This document shows, one piece after another, positions 27,241-36,066 of a stretch of 64,000 bases of DNA; within the stretch, counting starts at the first letter, position 1, and the number at the start of each line of letters is the position of its first letter. Under the pieces are notes generated by a model. That model worked only from the letters and a program-made list of their open reading frames with translations, ran no database searches and was not told where the DNA came from. The translations under genes were made by a program, and so were the position numbers. Location of the stretch: positions 124,001-188,000 of the forward strand of contig NZ_CP026995.1 of the NCBI RefSeq assembly GCF_013407185.1. The letters run 5' to 3'. The stretch is from Nitrosopumilus ureiphilus (GTDB lineage: Archaea > Thermoproteota > Nitrososphaeria > Nitrososphaerales > Nitrosopumilaceae).

Positions 27241-28172
27241 TTCGTTTCCTCTTCCAATTCATTTCTAATTATATCAGATAATTTATTGAGTTCATCAATT
27301 CCAAGTAAATCAATTAATACAAAAATTGGATCAGAGTTATTTTCTTTGATTAATGCCGGACATGTTGTAACATCAATTGTGGGTGCAGGACCTGCATGAT
27401 AATTAATGAACTTCCCATCAGGGTTTTGATCATTAGTCATTATCCAATCCCCTAGTGTGTTTACCATAACTTCAATACAAATTAATTCGTTATTTTTTTT
27501 AGATTGCTCTTTTAATCTTGTTAATTCCTCAATATAATTAAGTGGATTATTTCCTGAAAGTTTGACATATTTTACATCATAAGATTTAGAAAATGTTTCT
27601 AAATCAATATGTATTCTTCTTTCAGATATTTTAGTAGCCATAGACCATTCATTGTTTTCAATAATTAACAAACCACTTAGATTCAAACTTTTAAACATAA
27701 GAATACTTTCATGAAAACTTCCCTCTTCAAGAGAGCCATCTCCACCTAAAACAATTGCTATTCCATCTTTATGTTTAATTTCTAAAGACATTGCAATACC
27801 CACTGCAACAGAAAAATTGTTTCCTAGAATACTGGATGTGTAAATTATTCCCTTGGCAGGATTAATCAAATTCATGGATCCAGATTTCCCACAATCTAAT
27901 CCTGATGTTTTAAGATAATATTCATCTAAAATAGGGTTTAGTTTTCCAAGACGTGCTAAATTATATGCAATATTTCTATGAGTTAGAATCAATTTATCTT
28001 CATTATTCATTATTTCATCGATAGCTACTGCAATAGTCTCATGTCCAAAAGCTAAATGAATGGGGATTTTGAATTCTCCAGTCTTGTATTTTTCATTAAC
28101 TATCATTTGTGCAATTCGAATTCGAAGAATTTTTTTTGAAATAGAACTTAGATCATTCATGACATTACACAT
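27237..28172 (-). CDS. E1-alpha-like subunit of a thiamine-diphosphate enzyme
   Basis: 311 residues. The thiamine-diphosphate motif begins GGDGSLEEGSFHES (144-157) and ends in the ENNEWSMAT segment (172-180), as in pyruvate/branched-chain E1 alpha subunits; THRNIAYNLARLG is also family-typical. An ATG at 28160 would drop four residues. It overlaps the beta gene by four bases and the upstream SDR gene by a few, so SDR, alpha and beta are coupled. ThDP enzymes in bacterial sugar clusters can add two-carbon branches to keto sugars (yersiniose type); a similar job is inferred. Confidence 0.8.
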   Translation of the reverse strand: MCNVMNDLSSISKKILRIRIAQMIVNEKYKTGEFKIPIHLAFGHETIAVAIDEIMNNEDKLILTHRNIAYNLARLGKLNPILDEYYLKTSGLDCGKSGSMNLINPAKGIIYTSSILGNNFSVAVGIAMSLEIKHKDGIAIVLGGDGSLEEGSFHESILMFKSLNLSGLLIIENNEWSMATKISERRIHIDLETFSKSYDVKYVKLSGNNPLNYIEELTRLKEQSKKNNELICIEVMVNTLGDWIMTNDQNPDGKFINYHAGPAPTIDVTTCPALIKENNSDPIFVLIDLLGIDELNKLSDIIRNELEEETK

Positions 28173-29046
28173 ATGGTAATAAAGATTTCAAACCTGATTT
28201 TAAATCAATTTTTGGCTCCCAATTAATAATTTTTTTAGCTTTTAAATTTGAAGGGTTTCTGATACTTATTTGGTCAGGGTTACGTTCAAAGACGGTTATT
28301 TTTTTATCAAGTACTTTCTGAGATGTATCTATAATATCTTTTAATGTATCAATTTTGTTTCCAGTTAAATTAATTATGTTAAAACCTTCTAATCCAAATG
28401 AATGTGTAATTCCTCTAACAATATCTGAAACATGTACAAATCTTCTACCTGTTTTCAATGATCCAACTGAAACTTTATCCTGATTTTTAACCTGATTTAA
28501 TATTGATTCAACAGCAGACCAATTTGATTTTCTTGGACCATAAATAATGCCAAATCTGAGGATTGTCACATTACAGAATCCATTGTTATGTTGTTGGCGA
28601 AGATTTGATTCAGAAACTAATTTAGAAAGGGCATATTCAGAATCATGATTTGCTATATTAATTTCAGAATCTTCATTTTTTTCTTCAGAGTCAATAAATT
28701 TATCGTAAACCCACTCACTTGATGCAAAAATCAATTGCTTTACTTTGGTTTTTTTAATGTATTCTACTAGATTTAATGTACCCATAACATTCGTGTTAAA
28801 GCAATCATATGCTTTTCCTTTACAATCTAAATCTCTAGAAAGTGCAGCTAAATGAATTACAACATCAACATTATTGAAAATCTCTAATGGAATATTTTGA
28901 GAACAAATATTAATTTGTAAAAAATCGTAGTTAGGGTTTTTTACATCAATAGAATCACAACCAATTATTGAAATATTTTTTTCATTACATTGACTAATTA
29001 GCTCTTTTCCTACAAAACTCTCTGAACCAGTGATTAAGACTTTCAT
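28165..29046 (-). CDS. NAD-dependent nucleotide-sugar epimerase/dehydratase (SDR)
   Basis: About 293 residues from the ATG at 29046; an in-frame TTG at 29076 would add ten residues before the nucleotide loop and is less likely. KVLITGSESFVGKEL, FASSEWVYD and the YALSK couple are standard extended-SDR features. GRRFVHVSDIVRGI marks the sugar-nucleotide site. It is coupled to the E1 alpha gene, so it may make or reduce the keto sugar that the thiamine enzyme uses. Specificity unknown. Confidence 0.78.
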   Translation of the reverse strand: MKVLITGSESFVGKELISQCNEKNISIIGCDSIDVKNPNYDFLQINICSQNIPLEIFNNVDVVIHLAALSRDLDCKGKAYDCFNTNVMGTLNLVEYIKKTKVKQLIFASSEWVYDKFIDSEEKNEDSEINIANHDSEYALSKLVSESNLRQQHNNGFCNVTILRFGIIYGPRKSNWSAVESILNQVKNQDKVSVGSLKTGRRFVHVSDIVRGITHSFGLEGFNIINLTGNKIDTLKDIIDTSQKVLDKKITVFERNPDQISIRNPSNLKAKKIINWEPKIDLKSGLKSLLPYV

Positions 29047-29124
29047 ATTAATAATGAAATTTTTACCATATTTCAATTAAGCTTTTTTGCCTATGGATAT
29101 TTTATTCTTAAGACTATTAATACG

Positions 29125-30526
29125 TCAGATATGATTAGAATGATATTTTTTGATCTTATTCATTAAATTTTTTGACAATAGAAATTTTGGATTTGCTTTC
29201 AAAGAAAGAGAATTGAATTTTTTTGCTTTATTATAATTTTTTAAGTCAAAATTTATTTTAGCTAATAAAAAATATGTTGAATAAACTACTCTCCAATCTA
29301 AATTAAGAATTTTTATCAAATTAAAACAAACTTTTTCTGCTTCATCAAATTTTTTTAAATGATAACATGTTTTTGAATATTCATAGCAAATTTTTTCATA
29401 AGGTGCATGTTTAATTGTTAGAATTAAATTATAATATTTCTTATTTCCAATCATTTTCTTTAGCTTTTGGACCGCATTTTCTCCTTTTTTGGTTTTGAAA
29501 AATAACTCACTTTCATAAATTAAATTAGAAATTTTTCCTAATTTTCTATTTGATTTATGATTAACTTTTTTATACAAATCATTTATTATTTCAAATGGAA
29601 TAAATATATCAAAAATATTTTCTTCTGATTGCTCAATGGCTTTTTGGAATTTTAATCCTTTTTCTCCATTATTTTTTAAATCTACAACTATTGCAGAATG
29701 GTATTCACGATATGATTTTTTATTAAATACCTTATTTTTAAATTGTTTTTCTGAAAGAAAAACTTGTACTTTTTCAAAACCCACATGTTTCATCATAAGA
29801 ACTAATGCTTGAGTTGTTGGAATACCAACAATGCCCGGATAAATTGTTGCTCCATCATATACATCGCTTTCTAACTTAAATCCAACAATACCAAATTGAT
29901 TTACGAATTGTTTATCTTGATATACTATATCTTCTAATTCTAATTGTTTTGCAATTTCCTCAGAGTTTAATTCATCAGTAAGAACCATTGTTTCAATAAT
30001 ACACAATTCATTTGTAATTTCATAAATTTTTTTTAAAGCTTTTAGATGATCATCTAAATGATGCATGACTCCAGGTACAACTACAATATCAGAATTAGGG
30101 ATCTTTGCTTTTCCTAAAATATCCATTTGTTTTAATTGATATTTATTTTTAGGTAAATTGAAATATTTTGCAATAAATCTTGCCTTTTTAAGATTTGTTT
30201 GTCTAGGTTCAATTCCTAACACTTTTTTCATTTTTAATGTGTTAAATAACTCATAGAGAAAAATCCTGTATTACATCCAATATCACAGTGTTTTTTGCCT
30301 TAATTCATTTTTTGTATAGTTATTTTTCAAAATATTTAAAAATACATCTCTTATAGCAAACAATCTTCTTTTTTGAAGCTCATCTTTATCTTCAATAATC
30401 ACCCCATTCCCAAATTAAAATATCCATGAACCCATGGACCAAGAACATTTATTTCTTGAATTAATTTCTCATTTTTTTGTCAATCTCGTTTTTTGAAAAC
30501 ACAGATTGTTTCGTTAATTTACTCAT
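29125..30526 (-). pseudogene. Methyltransferase-TPR gene broken by four frameshifts
   Basis: An open frame from 30231 to 29125 (368 residues) starts in the middle of a SAM-binding domain (VLGIEPR) and ends in TPR-like helices. Its missing N-terminus lies upstream in other frames: an ATG at 30526, then segments containing NVLGPWVHGYFNLG, RRLFAIRDVFLNILKNN and the SAM motif DIGCNTGFFS. They join at about 30475, 30406, 30288 and 30234. Three of the four junctions are explained by loss of one base, two of them in A-rich runs. The intact gene would be a class I methyltransferase of about 465 residues. Confidence 0.8.
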
Positions 30527-30666
30527 TTAAATTCATATAGAAAATATTTTTAGATTTTTTAAATAAATGAGAGTTTTTCATGTTAATTCTATTTATAAAA
30601 ATTTACTTTACTTTGATTGTTTTGTATTATTAAAGCATAAATCTATGCAAAAAAAGTAAATTGTAA

Positions 30667-31680
30667 ATGCATATAGGAATTAGTCCTGTACGAATTAGTT
30701 TCGCAGGGGGTGGAACAGACATGCCTGAATATTATGAAAAATATGGAGGAAATGTTGTTTCAACTGCAATTTCTTTATTTACATATTTAATGATAAAACC
30801 TAGAAAAGATGATTCGTTTCAAGCATTTTCTACTGATTTTGAAATACATCAAAGTAAAATCACCTATAAAAAATTAAAGGCTAAAGCAGGAACTGAAATT
30901 GCAGTTTCTGTAATTAAATATCTTAATTTCAAACACGGTGCAGATTTTGTAATTGGCAGTGATGTTCAACCTGGTTCAGGATTAGGTGCTTCTAGCAGTT
31001 TGACTGTAAATTTTATTAATACTATTAGTAAATTACAAAAAAAAAAATTTTCAAATAAACAAATTGCAGAAAAAGCCTTCTTTGTAGAACGTAATTTATT
31101 ACTTCATCCTATTGGAAAACAAGATGATTATGTCGCTTCCTATGGAGGATTAAACTATATCAAATTCAATAAAAATAAAACTACGGTAACCCCAATTAAA
31201 CTAAGTAAGTCTAAATCCCAAGAACTTCAAAATAATTTATTATTGTTTTTTATAGGAACAACGAGAAAAAGCTCTACTGTTCTTACAACACAATTAAAGA
31301 AAACAAAAAACCTAGAACCTACTACATTAAACTCATTACACAAAGTTAACGATTTAGGAAAAGAACTATTTTATTCTCTTAAAAAATCCGATTTAAATAG
31401 AGTTGGAGAAATTTTAGATCAAGGCTGGAAAGAAAAGAAAAATTTTACTAAACAAGTTTCAAATCCTAAAATTGACAAGATATATGAAAATGCAATTCAA
31501 AAGGGTGCAATCGGTGGAAAATTGACTGGTGCCGGAGCTGGTGGTCATATGTTATTTTATTGTGAACCTAAAAAACAAACATTAGTTAAAAATGAAATGA
31601 AACATTTGGGATTGAAACATATTGATTTTAAGTTATATCAAAATGGACCCAAAATTCTAAACTTATATGACTTTATCTAG
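30667..31680 (+). CDS. hddA: D-glycero-D-manno-heptose 7-phosphate kinase (GHMP family)
   Basis: 337 residues with the three GHMP motifs: PVRISFAGGGTDMPEYYEKY near the N-terminus, the ATP loop GSGLGASSSL and the C-terminal GKLTGAGAGGHML. This arrangement and length match HddA, which phosphorylates heptose 7-phosphate at O1 on the GDP-heptose route. gmhA and gmhB follow with short overlaps, completing isomerase, kinase and phosphatase steps. No hddC-type guanylyltransferase is seen in the window. Confidence 0.87.
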   Translation: MHIGISPVRISFAGGGTDMPEYYEKYGGNVVSTAISLFTYLMIKPRKDDSFQAFSTDFEIHQSKITYKKLKAKAGTEIAVSVIKYLNFKHGADFVIGSDVQPGSGLGASSSLTVNFINTISKLQKKKFSNKQIAEKAFFVERNLLLHPIGKQDDYVASYGGLNYIKFNKNKTTVTPIKLSKSKSQELQNNLLLFFIGTTRKSSTVLTTQLKKTKNLEPTTLNSLHKVNDLGKELFYSLKKSDLNRVGEILDQGWKEKKNFTKQVSNPKIDKIYENAIQKGAIGGKLTGAGAGGHMLFYCEPKKQTLVKNEMKHLGLKHIDFKLYQNGPKILNLYDFI

Positions 31681-32284
31681 TAATGAAATCATGAACATTG
31701 AAATTTCTATTAAAGAAAATCTCAAACTAAATTCTATATGCTTAGAAAATCTGGATAAAAAATCTGATCAAATCAAAGAAATTGTTGAGCATTTAATTAC
31801 TGCACAAAATAAAGGTAAAACCATTTTTACTATGGGAAATGGCGGTTCTGGCTCTACGTCTTCTCATTTTGTTTCAGATTTATTAAAAACTGCTATTACA
31901 AATAATTCAAAAAGATTCAAAGCTATTTCACTAGTTGATAACATTCCTGTAAATTTGGCGTGGTCAAATGATGTTTCTTATGATTGTATTTTTTTAGAAC
32001 AATTAAAAAATTTTTTAACAGATGGTGATATTATTATTGGTTTTAGTGGAAGCGGAAATTCAAAAAATGTTGTTAATGCATTTGAATATGCAAAAACAAA
32101 AGGAGCTATTACTATTGCAATATCTGGAATGTCTGGAGGGGAGATATCAAAAATTGCTGATCTCGCTCTAATTGTACCAAGTAACGATATGTTGATTATA
32201 GAATCAATGCATATTTTGATTTGTCACTGTATGATTAATGTAATTCGAGAACAAGGAATTCCAAAATTCAATTATGATTCCTAA
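31667..32284 (+). CDS. gmhA: Sedoheptulose 7-phosphate isomerase
   Basis: 205 residues, single SIS domain. TMGNGGSGSTSSHFVSDLL, FSGSGNSKNV and MLIIESMHILICH match GmhA. It converts sedoheptulose 7-phosphate to heptose 7-phosphate, the substrate of HddA. The ATG at 31667 overlaps hddA by 14 bases; a second ATG at 31691 is possible and would leave the genes separate. A second, more canonical gmhA is at 45881-46453 in another cassette. Confidence 0.85.
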   Translation: MTLSSNEIMNIEISIKENLKLNSICLENLDKKSDQIKEIVEHLITAQNKGKTIFTMGNGGSGSTSSHFVSDLLKTAITNNSKRFKAISLVDNIPVNLAWSNDVSYDCIFLEQLKNFLTDGDIIIGFSGSGNSKNVVNAFEYAKTKGAITIAISGMSGGEISKIADLALIVPSNDMLIIESMHILICHCMINVIREQGIPKFNYDS

Positions 32285-32768
32285 AAATCAAGCAATATTT
32301 CTTGATCGAGATGGTGTTTTAAACAAAAATCAAATTGATTATGTTAAAAATATTGATGAATTGGAAATTTTTCCAAATATTGGTGAGTGTATTAAGCAAA
32401 TTAATGAACAGGGATACTTAGTGATTGTAGTTACTAATCAATCAGCAATAGGACGTAAACTAACAACAAAAAAAAATGTTGAAGACATTCACAAACATAT
32501 TCAACAATTTTTAAAAAAAAACAATGCAAAAATTGATGCATTTTATTACTGCCCTCACCTTCCAACTGATAATTGTGATTGCAGAAAACCAAAATCTGGT
32601 CTTTTAGTAAGGGCAGCTCATGATTTTTCTATTGATCTCAAAAATAGCTGGATGATTGGAGATCATGATAGTGACATAGAAGCTGGATCAAATATAGGTT
32701 GTAAATCAATCAAAATCTCTCATGAAGGTAATTTACTGGATATTGTTAATGATATTCTAAAATCTTGA
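32274..32768 (+). CDS. gmhB: D-glycero-D-manno-heptose 1,7-bisphosphate 7-phosphatase
   Basis: 164 residues of the HAD family. FLDRDGVLNKNQ carries the nucleophile Asp; CPHLPTDNCDCRKPK holds the Cys-His-Cys-Cys zinc site diagnostic of GmhB; IGDHDSDIEAG is the final acidic motif. It removes the 7-phosphate after HddA. It overlaps gmhA by 11 bases, so the three heptose genes are one operon. Confidence 0.9.
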   Translation: MIPKNQAIFLDRDGVLNKNQIDYVKNIDELEIFPNIGECIKQINEQGYLVIVVTNQSAIGRKLTTKKNVEDIHKHIQQFLKKNNAKIDAFYYCPHLPTDNCDCRKPKSGLLVRAAHDFSIDLKNSWMIGDHDSDIEAGSNIGCKSIKISHEGNLLDIVNDILKS

Positions 32769-32817
32769 TATGTTTTTCACACATAACATTCATTACAAAT
32801 AATTGTTAAAATTTATC

Positions 32818-33693
32818 ATGAAAAAAATTCTAATTATTGGTGGTAGCGGCTTTGTTAGTACAAATTTAATTAAATATATCCCTGAAAATTGGGAAATTTT
32901 TGCCACGTATAATTGTAATAGTATAAAAAATCAAAAAATAAAATCTTTCAAAATTAATCTTATAGAAAATCCTAAAGAAATAATTTCTATTATTCAAAAA
33001 ATTAAACCTGATTACATTGTGGATACCGTAGCTTTTCCCAGTGTAGATTTATGTGAAGAAAATCACTTACTTGCGGATAAATTACATATTGATGTAACAA
33101 AAATTATTTCAAAAATATCTAGTAAAATAAACTCGAAATTACTTTTTCTATCAACTGATGCAGTATTTGAAGGACAATTAAATAAAAAATATCTTGAGAC
33201 AGACATAGCAAAACCTGTAAATTATTATGGTTATACAAAATTAAAAGCTGAAGAAATAATTTTATTGGCATCAAAAAATAATGTTGTTCTTAGAACAGCT
33301 GTAATTTATGGTGCCAATGATAAATCAAGATTTACAAATTGGATATTATCCTATTTGAGAGAACAAAAAACTGTTGATCCATTTATTGATCAACATAATT
33401 CTCCAACATTAGTTGATGATTTATCTCAAGCAATCATCAAAATTCTTCAAAATGATATTTCGGGACTTTTTCATGCAACAGGACCTACATGTGTAAATAG
33501 ATATGATTTTGCTTTAATACTTGCAAAAGAATTTGGTTTAGATTCTAATTTAATCAAACCTGTTACTTCATTGGAAAAAAAACAAGTTGCACCTAGACCA
33601 ATTTCAACATGTTTAGATTCATCAAAATTGGAACACAGTATTGATTTTAATTTTAAAGATTTAGAAACAGGAATATCATTTATTGCATCCTGA
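32818..33693 (+). CDS. RmlD-like NAD(P)-dependent sugar reductase
   Basis: About 291 residues from the ATG at 32818 (a TTG five codons earlier is unlikely). KILIIGGSGFVSTNLI, FLSTDAVFEGQ and YGYTKLKAE are RmlD-family motifs, as are HNSPTLVDDLSQAI and FHATGPTCVNRYDFA. The real RmlD of the rhamnose set is at 9489-10439, so this paralogue probably reduces a different keto sugar, perhaps the modified heptose made by the genes around it. It lies 49 bases after gmhB. Confidence 0.8.
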   Translation: MKKILIIGGSGFVSTNLIKYIPENWEIFATYNCNSIKNQKIKSFKINLIENPKEIISIIQKIKPDYIVDTVAFPSVDLCEENHLLADKLHIDVTKIISKISSKINSKLLFLSTDAVFEGQLNKKYLETDIAKPVNYYGYTKLKAEEIILLASKNNVVLRTAVIYGANDKSRFTNWILSYLREQKTVDPFIDQHNSPTLVDDLSQAIIKILQNDISGLFHATGPTCVNRYDFALILAKEFGLDSNLIKPVTSLEKKQVAPRPISTCLDSSKLEHSIDFNFKDLETGISFIAS

Positions 33694-33736
33694 TTTTTGG
33701 TATTTAATATAAGATATATTTGACTTTATATTTAGA

Positions 33737-34765
33737 ATGTTGATGAGTAACAAAACAATTTTAGTTACTGGGGGAGCAGGATATGTTGGTTCAGTATTAG
33801 TTCCAGCATTACTAGAAAGTAATTATCATGTTAAATGTCTTGATCGATTCTTTTTTGGAGATGATTATTTATTATCTCTAAAAAATGACAATTTACAATT
33901 AATTTATGATGATATTAGATGGTTTGATGGAAAATTACTTGATGATGTAGATGTAGTTTTAGATTTAGCAGCTCTTTCAAATGATCCAGTGGGTGAATTA
34001 AATCCTGAAAAGACCTTTGAGATAAATCATCAAGGTAGATCACGTGTTGCAAGATTATCTAAGGAACACAGTGTTCCCAGATATATTTTAGCTTCAAGTG
34101 CTAGTGTCTATGGTCAACAAAGTTCTATCGCTGATGAATCTGCAACAATAAATCCATTAACAGCATATTCAAAAGCAAACAGGATGGCAGAAATTGATAC
34201 TCTGAGCCTTAATGATGAAAGTTTTTCTACAACTGTTTTACGTTTTTCAAGCATATATGGAATTTCGCCACGAATGAGATTTGATCTAGCTGTAAATAGT
34301 ATTATATTGGATTTATTCAATTCTGGAAAAATAATTATTTATGGCAAAGAGAATCGTCGTCCATTTTTACATATTAAAGATGCAATTGAAGCATATCTCT
34401 TAACTATTCAAAGTCACTCATCAAAAATATCTGGAGAAATATTCAATGTTGGTTCTGACGACCAAAATTATTGTATATATGATTTGGCAAAATTGGTAGG
34501 TGATTCAATTTCTGAAAATTATGATTTTGAAGCTAAGGATACCTCAGATAACCGTTCATATTTTGCATCATTTCAAAAAATTTTAAAGGTCTTAGGATTT
34601 AAACCTCAATTTTCTGTTGAAGATGCATCAAAAGAAATCTATGATGCATTAAAAACTAAAAAAATAGTATTTACAAAAAAAATGATTACTGTAAAATGGT
34701 ATAATCATATTCTAAATAACCCTGATTTGTTACAAAAATTAAGTATCAATAATAAAATTTTATAG
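33737..34765 (+). CDS. NAD-dependent nucleotide-sugar epimerase/dehydratase (SDR)
   Basis: 342 residues (a second ATG at 33743 drops two). ILVTGGAGYVGSVLV is the NAD loop, ASSASVYGQQSS and YSKANRMAE the catalytic part. It is an extended SDR without clear assignment. The absence of the RmlB-type TDE motif, and a gene order with hddA/gmhA/gmhB before it and an RfbF-like gene after, suggest a CDP- or GDP-heptose modifying enzyme. It is not a recognisable RfbG, so the CDP-sugar 4,6-dehydratase step is not covered. Confidence 0.75.
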   Translation: MLMSNKTILVTGGAGYVGSVLVPALLESNYHVKCLDRFFFGDDYLLSLKNDNLQLIYDDIRWFDGKLLDDVDVVLDLAALSNDPVGELNPEKTFEINHQGRSRVARLSKEHSVPRYILASSASVYGQQSSIADESATINPLTAYSKANRMAEIDTLSLNDESFSTTVLRFSSIYGISPRMRFDLAVNSIILDLFNSGKIIIYGKENRRPFLHIKDAIEAYLLTIQSHSSKISGEIFNVGSDDQNYCIYDLAKLVGDSISENYDFEAKDTSDNRSYFASFQKILKVLGFKPQFSVEDASKEIYDALKTKKIVFTKKMITVKWYNHILNNPDLLQKLSINNKIL

Positions 34766-35503
34766 TTATGTAATACATTTTAAAAAACCATCTGGTGCCA
34801 CAGTAATTAATAATTTATTTTCCAGTTCTTTATCAATTATAAATCTCTTATTTTTCTTAAGAAATTCATGTACTGCAGTCTTAGGATTATCTGTTTTACT
34901 CCAATTACCCTTCAATAATTTTTTAGAATATTTATTTGGAATATCTTGAATAACTGTATCAAAAACAATCATATAACTTCCTTTTTTAACTAATTTTGAG
35001 TATGCTTTCAATTCTGCTAACACATGATCATGAGAATGATTAGAATCTAAAATAACTAAAATTCTATTCTTGTTCTTAGCAATTTTATTTACTTTATTTA
35101 TCACATTTTCATCAATTGAAGAACCTTCTATCATTTTAATTCTTTTGTAAAGTGGATGTTTCAAAATTCTCTCTTTATTTTCTTTCCTTATCTCAATATC
35201 GATCCCTAATACATTTCCTTTCCCAATTAGTTGTAACATTGAAGCTGAAAAAATTAATGAACCTCCTCTTGCAATTCCTGTTTCAATAATTAGATCAGGT
35301 TTTATTTTCCAAATGATTTCTTGTAATCCTACTATATCTTGAGGGAATTGTATGATAGGAAGTCCTAGCCATCTGAAATGATATGAATATTCATCTAAAG
35401 AACTTTCCATCATCCATTTTTTTGATAATTTTTTTAATGGTTTATTCTTACCCATTTTTTTAATAAATTTCTTATTTCGTGTCTCAAATTCTTTTTCAAT
35501 CAT
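34766..35503 (-). CDS. CmcI/cephalosporin-hydroxylase-type methyltransferase
   Basis: 245 residues of the CmcI/rhamnosyl O-methyltransferase family. LIIETGIARGGSLIFSASML is the SAM loop, LVILDSNHSHDHVLAEL the metal-binding acidic/His block, and VFDTVIQDIP a further family motif. Relatives methylate sugar hydroxyls using Mg2+. It is next to the RmlC-like gene with 11 bases between and is probably the last gene of the run RfbF, C-methyltransferase, RmlC, O-methyltransferase. It ends one base from the convergent SDR. Confidence 0.78.
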   Translation of the reverse strand: MIEKEFETRNKKFIKKMGKNKPLKKLSKKWMMESSLDEYSYHFRWLGLPIIQFPQDIVGLQEIIWKIKPDLIIETGIARGGSLIFSASMLQLIGKGNVLGIDIEIRKENKERILKHPLYKRIKMIEGSSIDENVINKVNKIAKNKNRILVILDSNHSHDHVLAELKAYSKLVKKGSYMIVFDTVIQDIPNKYSKKLLKGNWSKTDNPKTAVHEFLKKNKRFIIDKELENKLLITVAPDGFLKCIT

Positions 35504-35514
35504 TTACCTCATCT

Positions 35515-36066
35515 CTAATTTCCTAATTCTTTTAATGCTTGGTCTAAATTTGGTAGGGATAAATCTTTTTCAGAAATTATAGACGTTTTGATTGGCCATT
35601 GTATTCCTAATTCTTTATCGTTCCAAACAATCCCTGTTGACAATTCTGGTTTATACCATTGAGACATTTGATAAAATAATTCAGAATCATCTTCCAAAGT
35701 TTGAAATCCTAAAGCAAATCCTTCAGGTATATACAGACATGTTAATTTTTCTGAATCTAATTCTATTTCACCCCATTTGAGAAAAGTCTTAGAATTTTTT
35801 CTTAGATCCACAAATACTTCATAAACTCTACCTTTAGTACATCTGACATATTTTGCTTCTTCATGTGGTTTTTTTTGAAAATGTAATCCTCGTATTGTAC
35901 CTTTAGTTTTATTAAATGAAATATTACATTGAATCAAATTTGAATTAAGTCCATTTTCTTGGAATTCTTTCTTATCCCATGATCTTGAAAAAAATCCACG
36001 ATTATCCTCAATTTTCTCTAATTCTACTTTAAAGACTCCTTCAAATTTTAATTCTTTAAAAATCAT
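35515..36066 (-). CDS. dTDP-4-dehydrorhamnose 3,5-epimerase-like (RmlC/RfbC family)
   Basis: 183 residues from the ATG at 36066, which overlaps the methyltransferase stop as ATGA; an upstream ATG at 36114 would overlap that gene heavily and is rejected. SRSWDKKEFQENGL, IRGLHFQKKPHEEAKYVRC (with catalytic His and Arg) and VYEVFVDLRKNSKTFLKW are textbook RmlC features, more so than the protein at 10584. Coupling to a C-methyltransferase suggests that it epimerises a methylated keto-sugar nucleotide, as in nucleotide-activated branched sugars. Confidence 0.87.
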   Translation of the reverse strand: MIFKELKFEGVFKVELEKIEDNRGFFSRSWDKKEFQENGLNSNLIQCNISFNKTKGTIRGLHFQKKPHEEAKYVRCTKGRVYEVFVDLRKNSKTFLKWGEIELDSEKLTCLYIPEGFALGFQTLEDDSELFYQMSQWYKPELSTGIVWNDKELGIQWPIKTSIISEKDLSLPNLDQALKELGN

